A stretch of DNA of 14,149 nucleotides from Syntrophaceae bacterium UBA5744 (GTDB lineage: Bacteria; Desulfobacterota; Syntrophia; Syntrophales; UBA2192): the NCBI GenBank assembly GCA_002419215.1, contig DIFQ01000109.1:4408-18556 (forward strand), in the 5' to 3' direction. The notes under the pieces were generated by a model, which saw only the letters and a program-made list of their open reading frames with translations, was not told the DNA's origin and ran no database searches. Within the stretch, counting starts at the first letter, position 1, and every line of letters starts with the position of its first letter. The position numbers were made by a program, and so were the translations under genes. This document shows, in pieces, positions 6,107 through 13,470 of the stretch.

Positions 6107-7012
6107 TCAGATCTTGTCCGCCACCCTCTCGCCCAGGAGCCCCGTGGGTCTCACGATGAGGATGAGGATGAGGACGAAGAAGGCGATGGCGTCCTTCCAG
6201 GCAATCGAGATGTAGGCCGACCCGAGGGCCTCGATGACCCCGAGGATGAGACCGCCCAGCATCGCGCCGGGGATGTTCCCGATCCCGCCGAGGATGGCCG
6301 CCGTGAAGGCCTTCATGCCGTAGGTCCAGCCCATGGTGAAGTTGATCTGCCCGTACTGCAGCCCCACCAAAAGCCCCGCGGCGCCGCCCAGGGCCGGGCC
6401 GATCAGGAAGACGAGCAGGATCACCCGGTTGACGTCGATGCCCATGAGCCTTGCCGCGTCCTGGTCGATGGCGGCGGCCCGGATAGCCGTCCCGATCCGT
6501 GTTTTCTGGATGAAGATGAAAAGCGCGGCCATGAGGGCAAGCGATACGAAAAGAACGAGAATCCGAACGACCGGGATGTAAAGCCCGAAGAGATCGATGG
6601 AGGTCTCGGGGATCAGGTCCTCGGGGTAGACCTGGAAGCGGGCGCCGTAGATGAGCATGACGGCGTTCTGCAGGAAGATGGAGGCCCCCAGGGCCGAGAC
6701 GACGGCCGAGAGTCGCGGGGATTCGCGCAGCGGCCTGTAGGCCGTCCGCTCCACGATGGCCCCCAGGATGGCCACGAGCCCCATCACCATGAGGGCGAGA
6801 ACGATGAGACCCAGGAAGGGCCCGATCGTCTCGTGAAGCGCAAACGAGGCCAGCAGGGTCATCCCCAGGTAGGCGCCGATGGTGAAGAGGTCCCCGTGGG
6901 CGAAGTTGATGAGCTTCAGCACCCCGTAGACCATGGTATAGCCCAGCGCGATGAGCGCATAGATGCTCCCCACCGCCAGGCCGTTGGTCAGCTGCTGAAA
7001 AAATTCTTCCAT
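6107..7012 (-). CDS. livH: Branched-chain amino acid-type ABC transporter, permease LivH
   Basis: This 301-residue integral membrane permease opens with the family-typical block LTNGLAVGSIYALIALGYTMVYGVLKLINFAHGD. It has a C-terminal coupling region GGIGNIPGAMLGGLILGVIEALGS and ends TGLLGERVADKI. Length and hydrophobic profile match LivH. The ATG at 7012 has no clear ribosome binding site: upstream is CCATTTTTT. Initiation may therefore be weak or use another mechanism. The gene follows livJ after an intrinsic terminator and a 7-nt repeat, so the pore genes are likely expressed below the level of the binding protein. Confidence 0.94.
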   Translation of the reverse strand: MEEFFQQLTNGLAVGSIYALIALGYTMVYGVLKLINFAHGDLFTIGAYLGMTLLASFALHETIGPFLGLIVLALMVMGLVAILGAIVERTAYRPLRESPRLSAVVSALGASIFLQNAVMLIYGARFQVYPEDLIPETSIDLFGLYIPVVRILVLFVSLALMAALFIFIQKTRIGTAIRAAAIDQDAARLMGIDVNRVILLVFLIGPALGGAAGLLVGLQYGQINFTMGWTYGMKAFTAAILGGIGNIPGAMLGGLILGVIEALGSAYISIAWKDAIAFFVLILILIVRPTGLLGERVADKI

Positions 7013-7068
7013 AAAAAATGGCTTATGGCTGAGCGTTACGGCAAAAGGGAAGAAACCGTTCCAATTTA

Positions 7069-7098
7069 CCTTATGCCGCTAGCCTTAAGCCTTATGCC
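7069..7098 (-). repeat. Five-unit 7-nt repeat between livJ and livH
   Basis: Plus-strand CC recurs at 7069, 7076, 7083, 7090 and 7097, so the coding strand reads AAGGCAT, AAGGCTT, AAGGCTA, GCGGCAT, AAGGTAA. The run begins just after the intrinsic terminator of livJ. It has the same unit length and copy number as the other two liv-operon repeats but a different word. Confidence 0.8.
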
Positions 7099-7104
7099 TT
7101 TCCG

Positions 7105-7143
7105 TGAAAAAGACGGTCCGTGGGGCCGGAGCCCCACGGACCG
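7105..7143 (-). terminator. Intrinsic terminator between livJ and livH
   Basis: A perfect 13-bp GC-rich stem (7114-7126 with 7131-7143) has a 4-base loop. On the minus strand it is followed directly by TCTTTTTC. It begins 13 bases after the livJ stop codon. Partial termination here would give a livJ-only transcript in excess over the full operon, a common arrangement for periplasmic binding proteins. Confidence 0.85.
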
Positions 7144-7156
7144 ATCGTCGCGCTCC

Positions 7157-8275
7157 TTACTTCTGCAGTGCGATGTTTCCCTTGTTGTCGAACTTGAAGT
7201 ACCGGTAGACGTCGCCCACCCGGTCTCCCTTGGCGTTGAAGGAGATGGTGCCCGTCAGGGCGTCCTTGTCCTTGAACTGGGTGTGGAGGTAGGCGGCCAG
7301 CTTGTCGGCGTCTGTCGTCTTCGCCTGGGCGATGGCCGCCGCGACTACGCGGAATCCGTCACCGGCCAGCACGGAGTAGGGCGAAGAGGGCTCGTTGCCG
7401 TACTTCTTCTTGAAGGCGGCCAGGAATTCCTTCGCCGACTTCGAGGGCAGGTACTTGGGCAGGGGGGGCATGACGAAGGCGAAACCCGTAACCGCCTCTT
7501 TGCCGGCCAGCTTCACCAGGTCGGTATTGTAGGTGGCATCGCCGCCCAGGAAGGGGACCTTCCAGTTCATCTGCTTGGCCTGCTTCAGCAGAAGGCCGGC
7601 CTCGCTGTAGTAGCCCGTGAAGAAAACGAGATCGGGGCCTGCGCCCTTCATCTTGGTGAGCACCGCCGTGTAGTCGCTCTGCTTCGGGGTGAGGGCGTCG
7701 AAGAAGACGATCTTGATCCCCTTCTTCTCGAGCTGCGGCCTCACCTCGTCGGCAAGCCCCTTGGCATAGGTGCTGTTGTCATGAAGGATGGCCACTTTTT
7801 TTGCCTTGGTCTTCACGATGGCATCGACAGCCACCTTGCCCTGCTCGTCGTCGCGGGGGCAGGTCCGGAAGAAGTACTTGAGGTTCTTCTCGGAGAGCCG
7901 GATGGCCGTGGAGCCGTTGGCGACCTGGATGATCCTGGCCTCGTTGAAGATGTTCTGGCTGGCCTCGGTCACGGAGGAGCCGTAGGTCCCGATCACGGCC
8001 ACGACGCCTTTTGTCGTGAGCCTCTGGGCCGCTAGAGCCGCCGTGCGGGCATCGCTGCCGTCATCATCGGTGATCAGCTCGACCTTCTTGCCGAGAAGGC
8101 CTCCCCTGGCATTCAGGTTGGCGGCCAACAGCTCGAGGACCTGCTTCATTTCTGCTCCCTCGCTGGCGAACGAACCCGTCAGCGGCGCCATCAGACCGAT
8201 CTTGATCGTGTCCTGGGCATGGGCCGTTGCGGTGAGCAGACAGAACGCCATCAGGATGAACAGGATTTTTTTCAT
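7157..8275 (-). CDS. livJ: Periplasmic substrate-binding protein of the Liv-type ABC transporter
   Basis: This 372-residue protein has a Sec signal peptide (cleavage likely after AHA at residue 20). The mature domain is a type I periplasmic binding protein: it starts TIKIGLMAPLTGSFASEGAEMKQ, has GGLLGKKVELITDDDGSDA, and the hinge-region VAVIGTYGSSVT. The GTYGSS and NGST segments sit where this family contacts the amino or carboxylate group of the ligand. Ligand identity cannot be read from sequence; leucine/isoleucine/valine, other amino acids, amides or aromatic acids are possible. The ATG has a strong AAGGAGGGG site. A good promoter lies about 75 bases upstream and a terminator follows the gene. 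Confidence 0.94.
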   Translation of the reverse strand: MKKILFILMAFCLLTATAHAQDTIKIGLMAPLTGSFASEGAEMKQVLELLAANLNARGGLLGKKVELITDDDGSDARTAALAAQRLTTKGVVAVIGTYGSSVTEASQNIFNEARIIQVANGSTAIRLSEKNLKYFFRTCPRDDEQGKVAVDAIVKTKAKKVAILHDNSTYAKGLADEVRPQLEKKGIKIVFFDALTPKQSDYTAVLTKMKGAGPDLVFFTGYYSEAGLLLKQAKQMNWKVPFLGGDATYNTDLVKLAGKEAVTGFAFVMPPLPKYLPSKSAKEFLAAFKKKYGNEPSSPYSVLAGDGFRVVAAAIAQAKTTDADKLAAYLHTQFKDKDALTGTISFNAKGDRVGDVYRYFKFDNKGNIALQK

Positions 8276-8353
8276 GAATTCCCCTCCTTAAAAAAGCTTG
8301 TTTGATATTTGATAAGGGATTGATGCCCGGCTTGCAACCTTCGAGACTGGCGG

Positions 8354-8382
8354 AAAATAGCAGAGAATCAGGGGCCTGTCAA
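8354..8382 (-). promoter_or_regulatory. Sigma-70-type promoter of livJ
   Basis: On the minus strand a perfect TTGACA (8377-8382) and TATTTT (8354-8359) are spaced by exactly 17 bases. The -35 box overlaps the stop codon of the preceding CxxCxxCC gene. Transcription would start near 8347 and give a leader of about 70 bases before livJ. Confidence 0.7.
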
Positions 8383-8705
8383 TCGGTAGCCCTCCTTTTG
8401 AACTGCGGGCAGATCTCCGACGAACCGGGCGTGAATTCGCGGCAGACCCGGGGCCGCGTCTCGTAGATCGTGCAGGTGAACAGGCCTTCCTGAAAATCCA
8501 AAAAGGGACAGTCGTGGATGGCCATCCCCGTGGCGACGGACATGAAGTGATCGCCCACCCAGCACGCGTCGCGGTATCTCCGCAGGATGTCATCGCGGCC
8601 TTCGCGCCTCCAGCGCTCGAGGTCCTCGGCGTCTGCATCGGCGATCATGTCCGCCATGCAGCACGTCCCGCAGCGCAGGCAGGGGATGTGTGGGGTGTCA
8701 GTCAA
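8379..8705 (-). CDS. YkgJ-type CxxCxxCC cysteine cluster protein
   Basis: With the preferred start this is a 108-residue soluble protein. CLRCGTCC (C9, C12, C15, C16) is the CxxCxxCC signature of the YkgJ/UPF0153 family, which probably binds a zinc ion or iron-sulfur cluster. Later conserved elements are HDCPFLD, FTCTIYETRPRVCREF and EICPQF. The biochemical role of the family is not established. I prefer the TTG at 8705 because GGAGG lies five bases upstream. An ATG at 8771 would add 22 residues of unconserved appearance, and its only AGGAA directly abuts the codon. The gene lies head-to-head with the methyltransferase. Confidence 0.8.
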   Translation of the reverse strand: MTDTPHIPCLRCGTCCMADMIADADAEDLERWRREGRDDILRRYRDACWVGDHFMSVATGMAIHDCPFLDFQEGLFTCTIYETRPRVCREFTPGSSEICPQFKRRATD

Positions 8706-8719
8706 TGAATCCTCCGGAC

Positions 8720-8748
8720 TTGACGGGGGGATGCTGATCTTGATATGG
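8720..8748 (+). promoter_or_regulatory. Weak candidate promoter for the methyltransferase gene
   Basis: TTGACG at 8720-8725 is followed after 16-18 bases by a poor -10-like GATATGG. It lies in the 117-base divergent gap. The -10 match is weak, so this is tentative. Confidence 0.22.
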
Positions 8749-8822
8749 CCTGAAAAGGGTTTTCCTTCCATTTCCTATACACCCGTGCCACCCGTGACGA
8801 AAGGAAAAAGGTCGCCGCCGCA

Positions 8823-9731
8823 ATGCCCTCCCTTCACGACACCCGCCAGTACCACCTCCACCACCCCATCGATCTCATGACGGAATTCACCATCTGCGAG
8901 TCCCTGGGCCATCCCCGGTCACCCTATCTCCCTGCATTGTCGATGGAGAGGACCTACGGTGCCGTCCTGGGCGATCGCCTGCGGGAGAAAGGACTTCTCC
9001 GACGGGGGTGCCGCATCTGCGAGATCGGCGGCGGGTACGGCAGCCTCATGCGGGGGTTGATGGAGGCCCACGGGGGACTCGTGGATCGGGTGGCCATGGT
9101 GGATCTTTCCCGGGCCCTTCTCGGGAGGCAGCGGCGCGCGCTCAATCCCTGGAGAGACCGGGTGAGCTTCGTTTTGGGCGACGCCCTCGAGGTCCTGCCG
9201 GCCGTCTCCGGTGTGGATCTCTTCCTGATCAACGAGATGATCGGGGATTTGCCGGTCTGGACGGGCCTTCACCCGCAAGGCCTCCCTCCCGAAGCGGCGG
9301 CACTTGTCGAACGCTACCGGCTGGGCATCCCGGAAGAGGGGCCTTTCCATTTCAACATCGGGGCGATACGGCTCGTCGAGGCTGTCTGCCGCAAAAACAT
9401 CCCGGCATTTATCTCGGAGCATGCAAGCGATCCCATCTTCCCGCGGGAGATGCCTTTTCTCGTCAGGGGTCTTGCAACCGGCGGCTGGCCGCGGGAGATC
9501 CGGCTTGCGGCCCACTCGGAATACACGATCCGGTTTTCGCATCTCGAACAGGTCGCCCGCGCCCGGGGCCGGGAGGTGCAGACGGGAAGCCTCCTGGAGC
9601 TGATCGGGTACTCCAACGTGGAGAAGGCCCGCTTCGTCTTCAATGCCCGGGCGTGCTCCACGGACGAGCAGGCACTCGTGCTCGAGTTTCTGGATCATGT
9701 ACGGGAGTACCGGTGGCTCATCATACGTTAG
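8823..9731 (+). CDS. Class I SAM-dependent methyltransferase, possibly MidA/NDUFAF7-like
   Basis: This 302-residue protein has a Rossmann-type SAM-binding motif I, ICEIGGGYGS (residues 65-74), an acidic residue at the end of strand 2 (VDLS, D94) and GDA at 120-121 for the adenine-binding loop. The segment FLINEMIGDLPV (134-145) resembles the NE-x-x-DALPV motif of the MidA/NDUFAF7 group, but the proteins are otherwise not clearly alike, so the substrate is unknown. The ATG at 8823 has only a distant AAAAAGG; an ATG at 8877 lacks any site. It is the only plus-strand gene in the window. Its TAG stop codon is part of the terminal repeat of a MITE-like element, so its C-terminus may have been altered by insertion. 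Confidence 0.8.
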   Translation: MPSLHDTRQYHLHHPIDLMTEFTICESLGHPRSPYLPALSMERTYGAVLGDRLREKGLLRRGCRICEIGGGYGSLMRGLMEAHGGLVDRVAMVDLSRALLGRQRRALNPWRDRVSFVLGDALEVLPAVSGVDLFLINEMIGDLPVWTGLHPQGLPPEAAALVERYRLGIPEEGPFHFNIGAIRLVEAVCRKNIPAFISEHASDPIFPREMPFLVRGLATGGWPREIRLAAHSEYTIRFSHLEQVARARGREVQTGSLLELIGYSNVEKARFVFNARACSTDEQALVLEFLDHVREYRWLIIR

Positions 9732-9909
9732 GCTGTTGACCGGGGGCGCGTCCGGCCAACAAGAGAAGGTAAGAAGGTGAGAGGGTAAGAACGTTGGATG
9801 AGTCGGTGGCCGAATGCATGCCCCTGCTTCTCCAACCTTCTCACCATCATACCCTCTTACCTTCTATCCGACAGGGCGCCTTGCATCTGGGCATTTTTGA
9901 ACAGCCTAA
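9728..9909. mobile_element. 182-bp MITE-like palindromic element
   Basis: Perfect 10-bp terminal inverted repeats, TTAGGCTGTT (9728-9737) and AACAGCCTAA (9900-9909), bound a 182-bp segment. Inside, a second imperfect inverted pair of about 35 bases (9763-9798 and 9831-9866) is built of 8-nt AGAAGGTA/AGAGGGTA-like units. There is no ORF for a transposase, so it would be non-autonomous. The left end covers the methyltransferase stop codon. I see no clear target-site duplication. The rest of the gap to 10011 contains only the hairpin listed next. Confidence 0.55.
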
Positions 9910-9930
9910 TAAAGCGCTCCCGTCGGGTAG

Positions 9931-9951
9931 CCTGCGTTTATAAACAGCAGG
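9931..9951. terminator. Hairpin between convergent genes
   Basis: CCTGC and GCAGG close a stem with a nested GTTTATAAAC and one bulged base. It lies about 60 bases after the response regulator gene, between converging transcripts. There is no clear T-run, so it is only a possible terminator. Confidence 0.25.
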
Positions 9952-10011
9952 GAGTCTCGTGTTGAGCGTTCCAGGATTAGACGAAAGACAAGAAGAGATG
10001 TTGAGGGAGTA

Positions 10012-11385
10012 TCAGACCTTGATGCCGTATTTCTCGATGCGGTAGATCATGGTGGGGCGCGACATGCCCAGAAGCTTTGCCGCCTTGGCCCTGTTTCCGC
10101 CGCATTGCTCGAGGGCCTGGACAATGAGATCCCGGTTCAGGTCGTCGAGGCTGAGGCCTGCCGGCGGGATCTTCCACGACGGGCTGTCCTTCTCGCCTGC
10201 CAGCGGGGCCGACTTCGTCAGGAAGTCCAGTTGGTTCTTCGTGATCTCGGGCCCTTCCTCCATCAGCATGACCCGCTCGATGGCGTTTCGGAGTTCCCGG
10301 ACGTTGCCCGTCCAGGGGTGCTCCATCAGCAGGCGCTTGGCTTCATCGCTGACCTTCTGGAAGTTCTTCCGGAATCGCTGGTTGAACTTGTTCATGAAAA
10401 ACAGGGTGAGCGCCGCGATGTCCTCCTTGCGCTCCCTCAGGGGCGGGATGCTGATCCGGGCGACGTTGAGGCGGTAATAGAGGTCTTCGCGGAAGGTGCC
10501 TTCCCGGATGCACTCTTCGAGGCTCTTGTTCGTGGCGGCGATGATCCGCACGTCGACGTGCTTCTTCTCGGAGCCGCCCACGGGGTAGAACGCCTTTTCC
10601 TCCAGAAACGTCAGGAGCTTGACCTGCGCGGCGGGCAGAAGCTCGCTGATCTCGTCCAGGAGCACCGTGCCCCCGTTTGCCGCCTCGAACTTCCCCTTCT
10701 TCCCCTCCTGGAGCCCGCCGGTGAAGGTGCCTTTTTCGTAGCCGAAGAGTTCGCTCTCCACGAGGTCCTTGCTGATGGCCCCGCAGTTGATGCTTACGAA
10801 AGGCTTGTCGAAGCGGTCGCTGCGATGGTGGATGAGACGGGCGATGACCTCCTTGCCCGTGCCCGTTTTCCCCTCGATGAGGACCGTCGTGTCGTAGCTT
10901 CGGGCGATGGTGTCGGCCAGCCGCAGGGCGAGCTTCATGGTCGGGCTCTGGGCGACGATGTTCTCGAGGTTGTAGTCCTTGACAAATTGCTTTCGGAGCT
11001 CTTCCACCTCCCGCTTCAGCTTGAGGGTCTCCAGAGAACGCTCGATGATGAGATCGAGCTCCTCGATGTCGAGGGGCTTCACCAGGTAGTCAAAGGCCCC
11101 CAGTTTCATGGAGCTGATGACGGACTTCACGTCCTCGTAGGCCGTCATCATGATCACCACGGCTTCCCCGTTGAGCTGCCGGATGCGGCTGAGGGTCTCG
11201 ATGCCGTTGATGCCCGGCAGACGGATGTCCAGGAGGACAAGGTCGATGTCATGCCCAGGGAGAAGCCGCAGGGCCTCCTCGCCGCTGCCGGCGATGAGCG
11301 TGTTGTATTTCTCCGACAGGATGGTGTCCAGGGAGTTTTGAAGAAGCTTGTCGTCATCGACGATGAGGATTTTATACCGGTACAT
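10012..11385 (-). CDS. NtrC-family sigma-54-dependent response regulator
   Basis: This 457-residue protein has three domains. The receiver (1-120) has the acidic pocket DDD (10-12), phospho-acceptor D53, T81 and K103. The AAA+ domain (about 140-375) has Walker A GKTGTGKE (172-179) and Walker B GGTVLLDE (238-245). The C-terminal Fis-type helix-turn-helix (about 417-457) includes NRAKAAKLLGMSRPTMIYRI. Such proteins bind upstream sites and remodel sigma-54 RNA polymerase. The polymerase-contact loop is GTFTGG (219-224) instead of GAFTGA. I chose the ATG at 11385 because the receiver domain begins there and AAGG precedes it at eight bases; an ATG at 11400 lacks a site. It overlaps the kinase gene by 14 bases, so the two are a cognate pair. 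DNA target unknown, but see the sites near 13957-14068. Confidence 0.93.
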   Translation of the reverse strand: MYRYKILIVDDDKLLQNSLDTILSEKYNTLIAGSGEEALRLLPGHDIDLVLLDIRLPGINGIETLSRIRQLNGEAVVIMMTAYEDVKSVISSMKLGAFDYLVKPLDIEELDLIIERSLETLKLKREVEELRKQFVKDYNLENIVAQSPTMKLALRLADTIARSYDTTVLIEGKTGTGKEVIARLIHHRSDRFDKPFVSINCGAISKDLVESELFGYEKGTFTGGLQEGKKGKFEAANGGTVLLDEISELLPAAQVKLLTFLEEKAFYPVGGSEKKHVDVRIIAATNKSLEECIREGTFREDLYYRLNVARISIPPLRERKEDIAALTLFFMNKFNQRFRKNFQKVSDEAKRLLMEHPWTGNVRELRNAIERVMLMEEGPEITKNQLDFLTKSAPLAGEKDSPSWKIPPAGLSLDDLNRDLIVQALEQCGGNRAKAAKLLGMSRPTMIYRIEKYGIKV

Positions 11386-13051
11386 GGCCACTGCCTTCAT
11401 CGATGGGGAATCGGAGGGTGAACGTCGTTCCCTGCCCTTCACGGCTCTTGGCTTCGATCACGGCGCGGTGCTGCTCCAGGATCTTGTGGGCGATGGAGAG
11501 CCCCAGCCCCGTCCCCTCGGGTTTGGTCGTGTAGAAGGGGTCGAAGATCTTTGAGAAATCATCCTTCGGGATCCCGACGCCGCTGTCGCTGATGATGACG
11601 CAGAGCTGCCGGCGCGGTTTTTTTGCATCCTGCTCGACGCGGCTCTCCACCCGGATCGTGCCGCCCTTCGGCATGGCCTGCATGGCGTTGAGCAGGATGT
11701 TGACGAAGACCTGATGGATCTGCTGATTGTCGAAGACGATCTCGGGGGCGTCCTGTGCGAGGGACAGTGCCACGCGGATGTCGTTCTTCCGGAACTGGGA
11801 CTCCAGCAGGGAGACGGCATCCTCGATGCACCGGTGGATCGAGTCGCTTTTGAGCTTCGGGGGGGCCGGCCGGCAGAAATCCAGCATGCCCTTGACGAGA
11901 TCCTTGATCCTGTCGACGCCGGTCAGCGTGTCGGCGATGATCCTCCGGGTCTTTTCGTTCGGGTCGAGCTGCTTGGCGAGGAACTGGACATTGAAATTGA
12001 TGCTGGCCAGGGGGTTGCGGATCTCATGGGCGATGCCGGCCGAAAGCTGACCCAGCGAGGTGAGCCGGTCCATCCTCCTGAGCCACTCCTCGGATCGCTT
12101 GGCCTCCGTGAGGTCGCGGGCGATCAAAACGGCGCCCAGTACGGCCCCGTCACGGCCCCGCAACTGCGAGGAGCTCACGCCGAGGACGGCCCTGCCCCCC
12201 TGTCTCCGCTTGATCACCAGTTCCCGGCTGTCGGTGATCTGGCCGTCGATGGCCTCCCGGATGATCGCGGCGACGGGAGCCTCGAAGACCTCCGATGCGG
12301 TCCTGCCTTGCACCCGTTCCTTTTCCAGTCCGAAGAAATCCTCCGTCATCTCGTTGATGGTGCGGATCGTTTCGTCGCAGTTCACGACCATGATACAGTT
12401 AGGCGAGCTCTCCACGACATTTTCTGCGAAGTTGCGCTCGTTGACAAGCTGCTCGTAGAGGCGCGTGTTTTCGATGATGATGCTTGCCTGGTTGGCGAAG
12501 ATGGACAGGTGCTGGATGTCCTCCTCGGTGAGGATCAGGGGGTAACCGCCCCGGTCCGCCTCGATGAGACCGATGATGGAGTCCCTTAAGTGCAGGGGGA
12601 CGGCGATGGTGGCAAAACGGTTCTGTTTTGCGCTGACCTTCCGGTCCAGGTAGGTCACCCGGCCGTCGGATTCGTAGTCCCGGATATAGACGGTCTCGCC
12701 GGTCTTGACCACCATGGTCTCGATGCATTCGTGGCGCTCCAGGTTAAAGGGGCGCTGAAAGGCGATCTCCATCTCCTCGGGAGTGAAGCCGATTTCGTAC
12801 TTGCACTCGAGCAGCTTGCGGTCCTTGCTGACCAGGTAGATCGCCACGCGGTCGTAACCGAAGACGTGAGCGGTTTCCTCGACGATGGCGGTCAGGACGG
12901 TGTCAAGGGAGACGGGTCGGGTGAGCAGACTGCTGATCTTGTGGACGGAGGAAAGGAGCCGGTCCTTTGCATGAAGATCGCCCTGATACTCCTGGGGCTT
13001 CCAGGACGAGGTATCCTGATTATTTTTTGAAGTTTCGGATGTACGGCTCAT
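11372..13051 (-). CDS. Soluble GAF-PAS sensor histidine kinase
   Basis: This 559-residue kinase has no membrane segment, so it senses a cytoplasmic signal. The order is a GAF domain (about 43-195), a PAS domain (about 205-315, starting ENVVESSPNCIMVVN), a dimerisation/phospho-acceptor domain with the H-box GIAHEIRNPLASI (His342), and an HATPase domain with N-box NILLNAMQAM (N455), G1 box DSGVGIP (489-495) and G2 box GTGLGLSI (513-520). All catalytic residues are present, so it should autophosphorylate and pass phosphate to the overlapping response regulator. The ATG at 13051 has AAGG five bases upstream; an upstream in-frame TTG at 13081 has none. A promoter lies about 40 bases upstream. The signal is unknown. 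Confidence 0.92.
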   Translation of the reverse strand: MSRTSETSKNNQDTSSWKPQEYQGDLHAKDRLLSSVHKISSLLTRPVSLDTVLTAIVEETAHVFGYDRVAIYLVSKDRKLLECKYEIGFTPEEMEIAFQRPFNLERHECIETMVVKTGETVYIRDYESDGRVTYLDRKVSAKQNRFATIAVPLHLRDSIIGLIEADRGGYPLILTEEDIQHLSIFANQASIIIENTRLYEQLVNERNFAENVVESSPNCIMVVNCDETIRTINEMTEDFFGLEKERVQGRTASEVFEAPVAAIIREAIDGQITDSRELVIKRRQGGRAVLGVSSSQLRGRDGAVLGAVLIARDLTEAKRSEEWLRRMDRLTSLGQLSAGIAHEIRNPLASINFNVQFLAKQLDPNEKTRRIIADTLTGVDRIKDLVKGMLDFCRPAPPKLKSDSIHRCIEDAVSLLESQFRKNDIRVALSLAQDAPEIVFDNQQIHQVFVNILLNAMQAMPKGGTIRVESRVEQDAKKPRRQLCVIISDSGVGIPKDDFSKIFDPFYTTKPEGTGLGLSIAHKILEQHRAVIEAKSREGQGTTFTLRFPIDEGSGHVPV

Positions 13052-13090
13052 GCGTGCCTTGGGGCCGTGGGTTCCCGGCAATACAAAGAA

Positions 13091-13118
13091 ATAATACGCT
13101 TTTTACCGCATTGTGCAA
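13091..13118 (-). promoter_or_regulatory. Sigma-70-type promoter of the kinase-regulator operon
   Basis: On the minus strand TTGCAC (13113-13118) and TATTAT (13091-13096) are separated by 16 bases. The -10 box is strong. The start site would lie about 30-35 bases before the kinase ATG. Confidence 0.55.
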
Positions 13119-13303
13119 GGGTTTTCTGGTCCGGGTATCCCTGTGCAGGTCACTGAGAGGTGCTGTGGTCCGTGGATGGCTGGTGCCCAGAGGGGTGGGG
13201 CGATTGCGACGCTGGCGGCCCCTTTCAGGGGGGCATCCGGGGCCTTCAATGGCGCTTCCTCAACCGCCGGCCCCTCCGTAAAGGTCTTTTGGGAATGGAG
13301 AGG

Positions 13304-13453
13304 CTATCCGTGGACCTCTCCGTCCTGGATCATCCGCTCGAGTTGGGCCATGGCCTTTCACATGTCTTCCAGGTGCTTTTCCATCTCTATTTGCTTTTGA
13401 ACTATTCTTGCCGCTTCGTAGAAGCTTATGGTGTTCCGTCTGTCTTACTGCAT
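13304..13453 (-). pseudogene. Decayed 49-codon gene with two internal stop codons
   Basis: In one minus-strand frame an ATG at 13453 is followed by Q, a TAA, then DRRNTISFYEAARIVQKQIE, then MEKHLEDM, a TGA, then KAMAQLERMIQDGEVHG and a final TAG. Both pieces look like one amphipathic, coiled-coil-like small protein in the same frame. Each internal stop is one C-to-T change from a sense codon (CAA and CGA). It starts 17 bases after the 117-residue gene, as an operon partner would. I do not recognise the family. No gene is visible in 13119-13303. Confidence 0.4.
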
Positions 13454-13470
13454 TGTCTCTGGTCGGCCTT

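Noticed and set aside
3603..7098. The 7-nt repeats as a CRISPR array
   Set aside because: The units are far too short, there are no unique spacers of 25-45 bases, and no cas genes are present.
6041..8035. A 664-codon plus-strand open frame across livH and livJ
   Set aside because: It is antisense to clearly recognised transporter genes, has low-complexity D/E/G/H/R-rich content and matches no family. It is a shadow of GC-rich codon bias.
8276..8346. A riboswitch in the livJ leader
   Set aside because: The leader is only about 70 bases long and I see no substantial stem-loop beyond the ribosome binding site region.
10105..11421. A 438-codon plus-strand open frame over the response regulator
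   Set aside because: It is antisense to an intact NtrC-type gene with all its motifs and shows no domain of its own.
13358..13360. The in-frame TGA as a selenocysteine codon
   Set aside because: The same frame has a TAA at codon 3. No convincing bacterial SECIS hairpin follows, only a loop-less GGCCATGGCC palindrome. Two point mutations in a dying gene are simpler.
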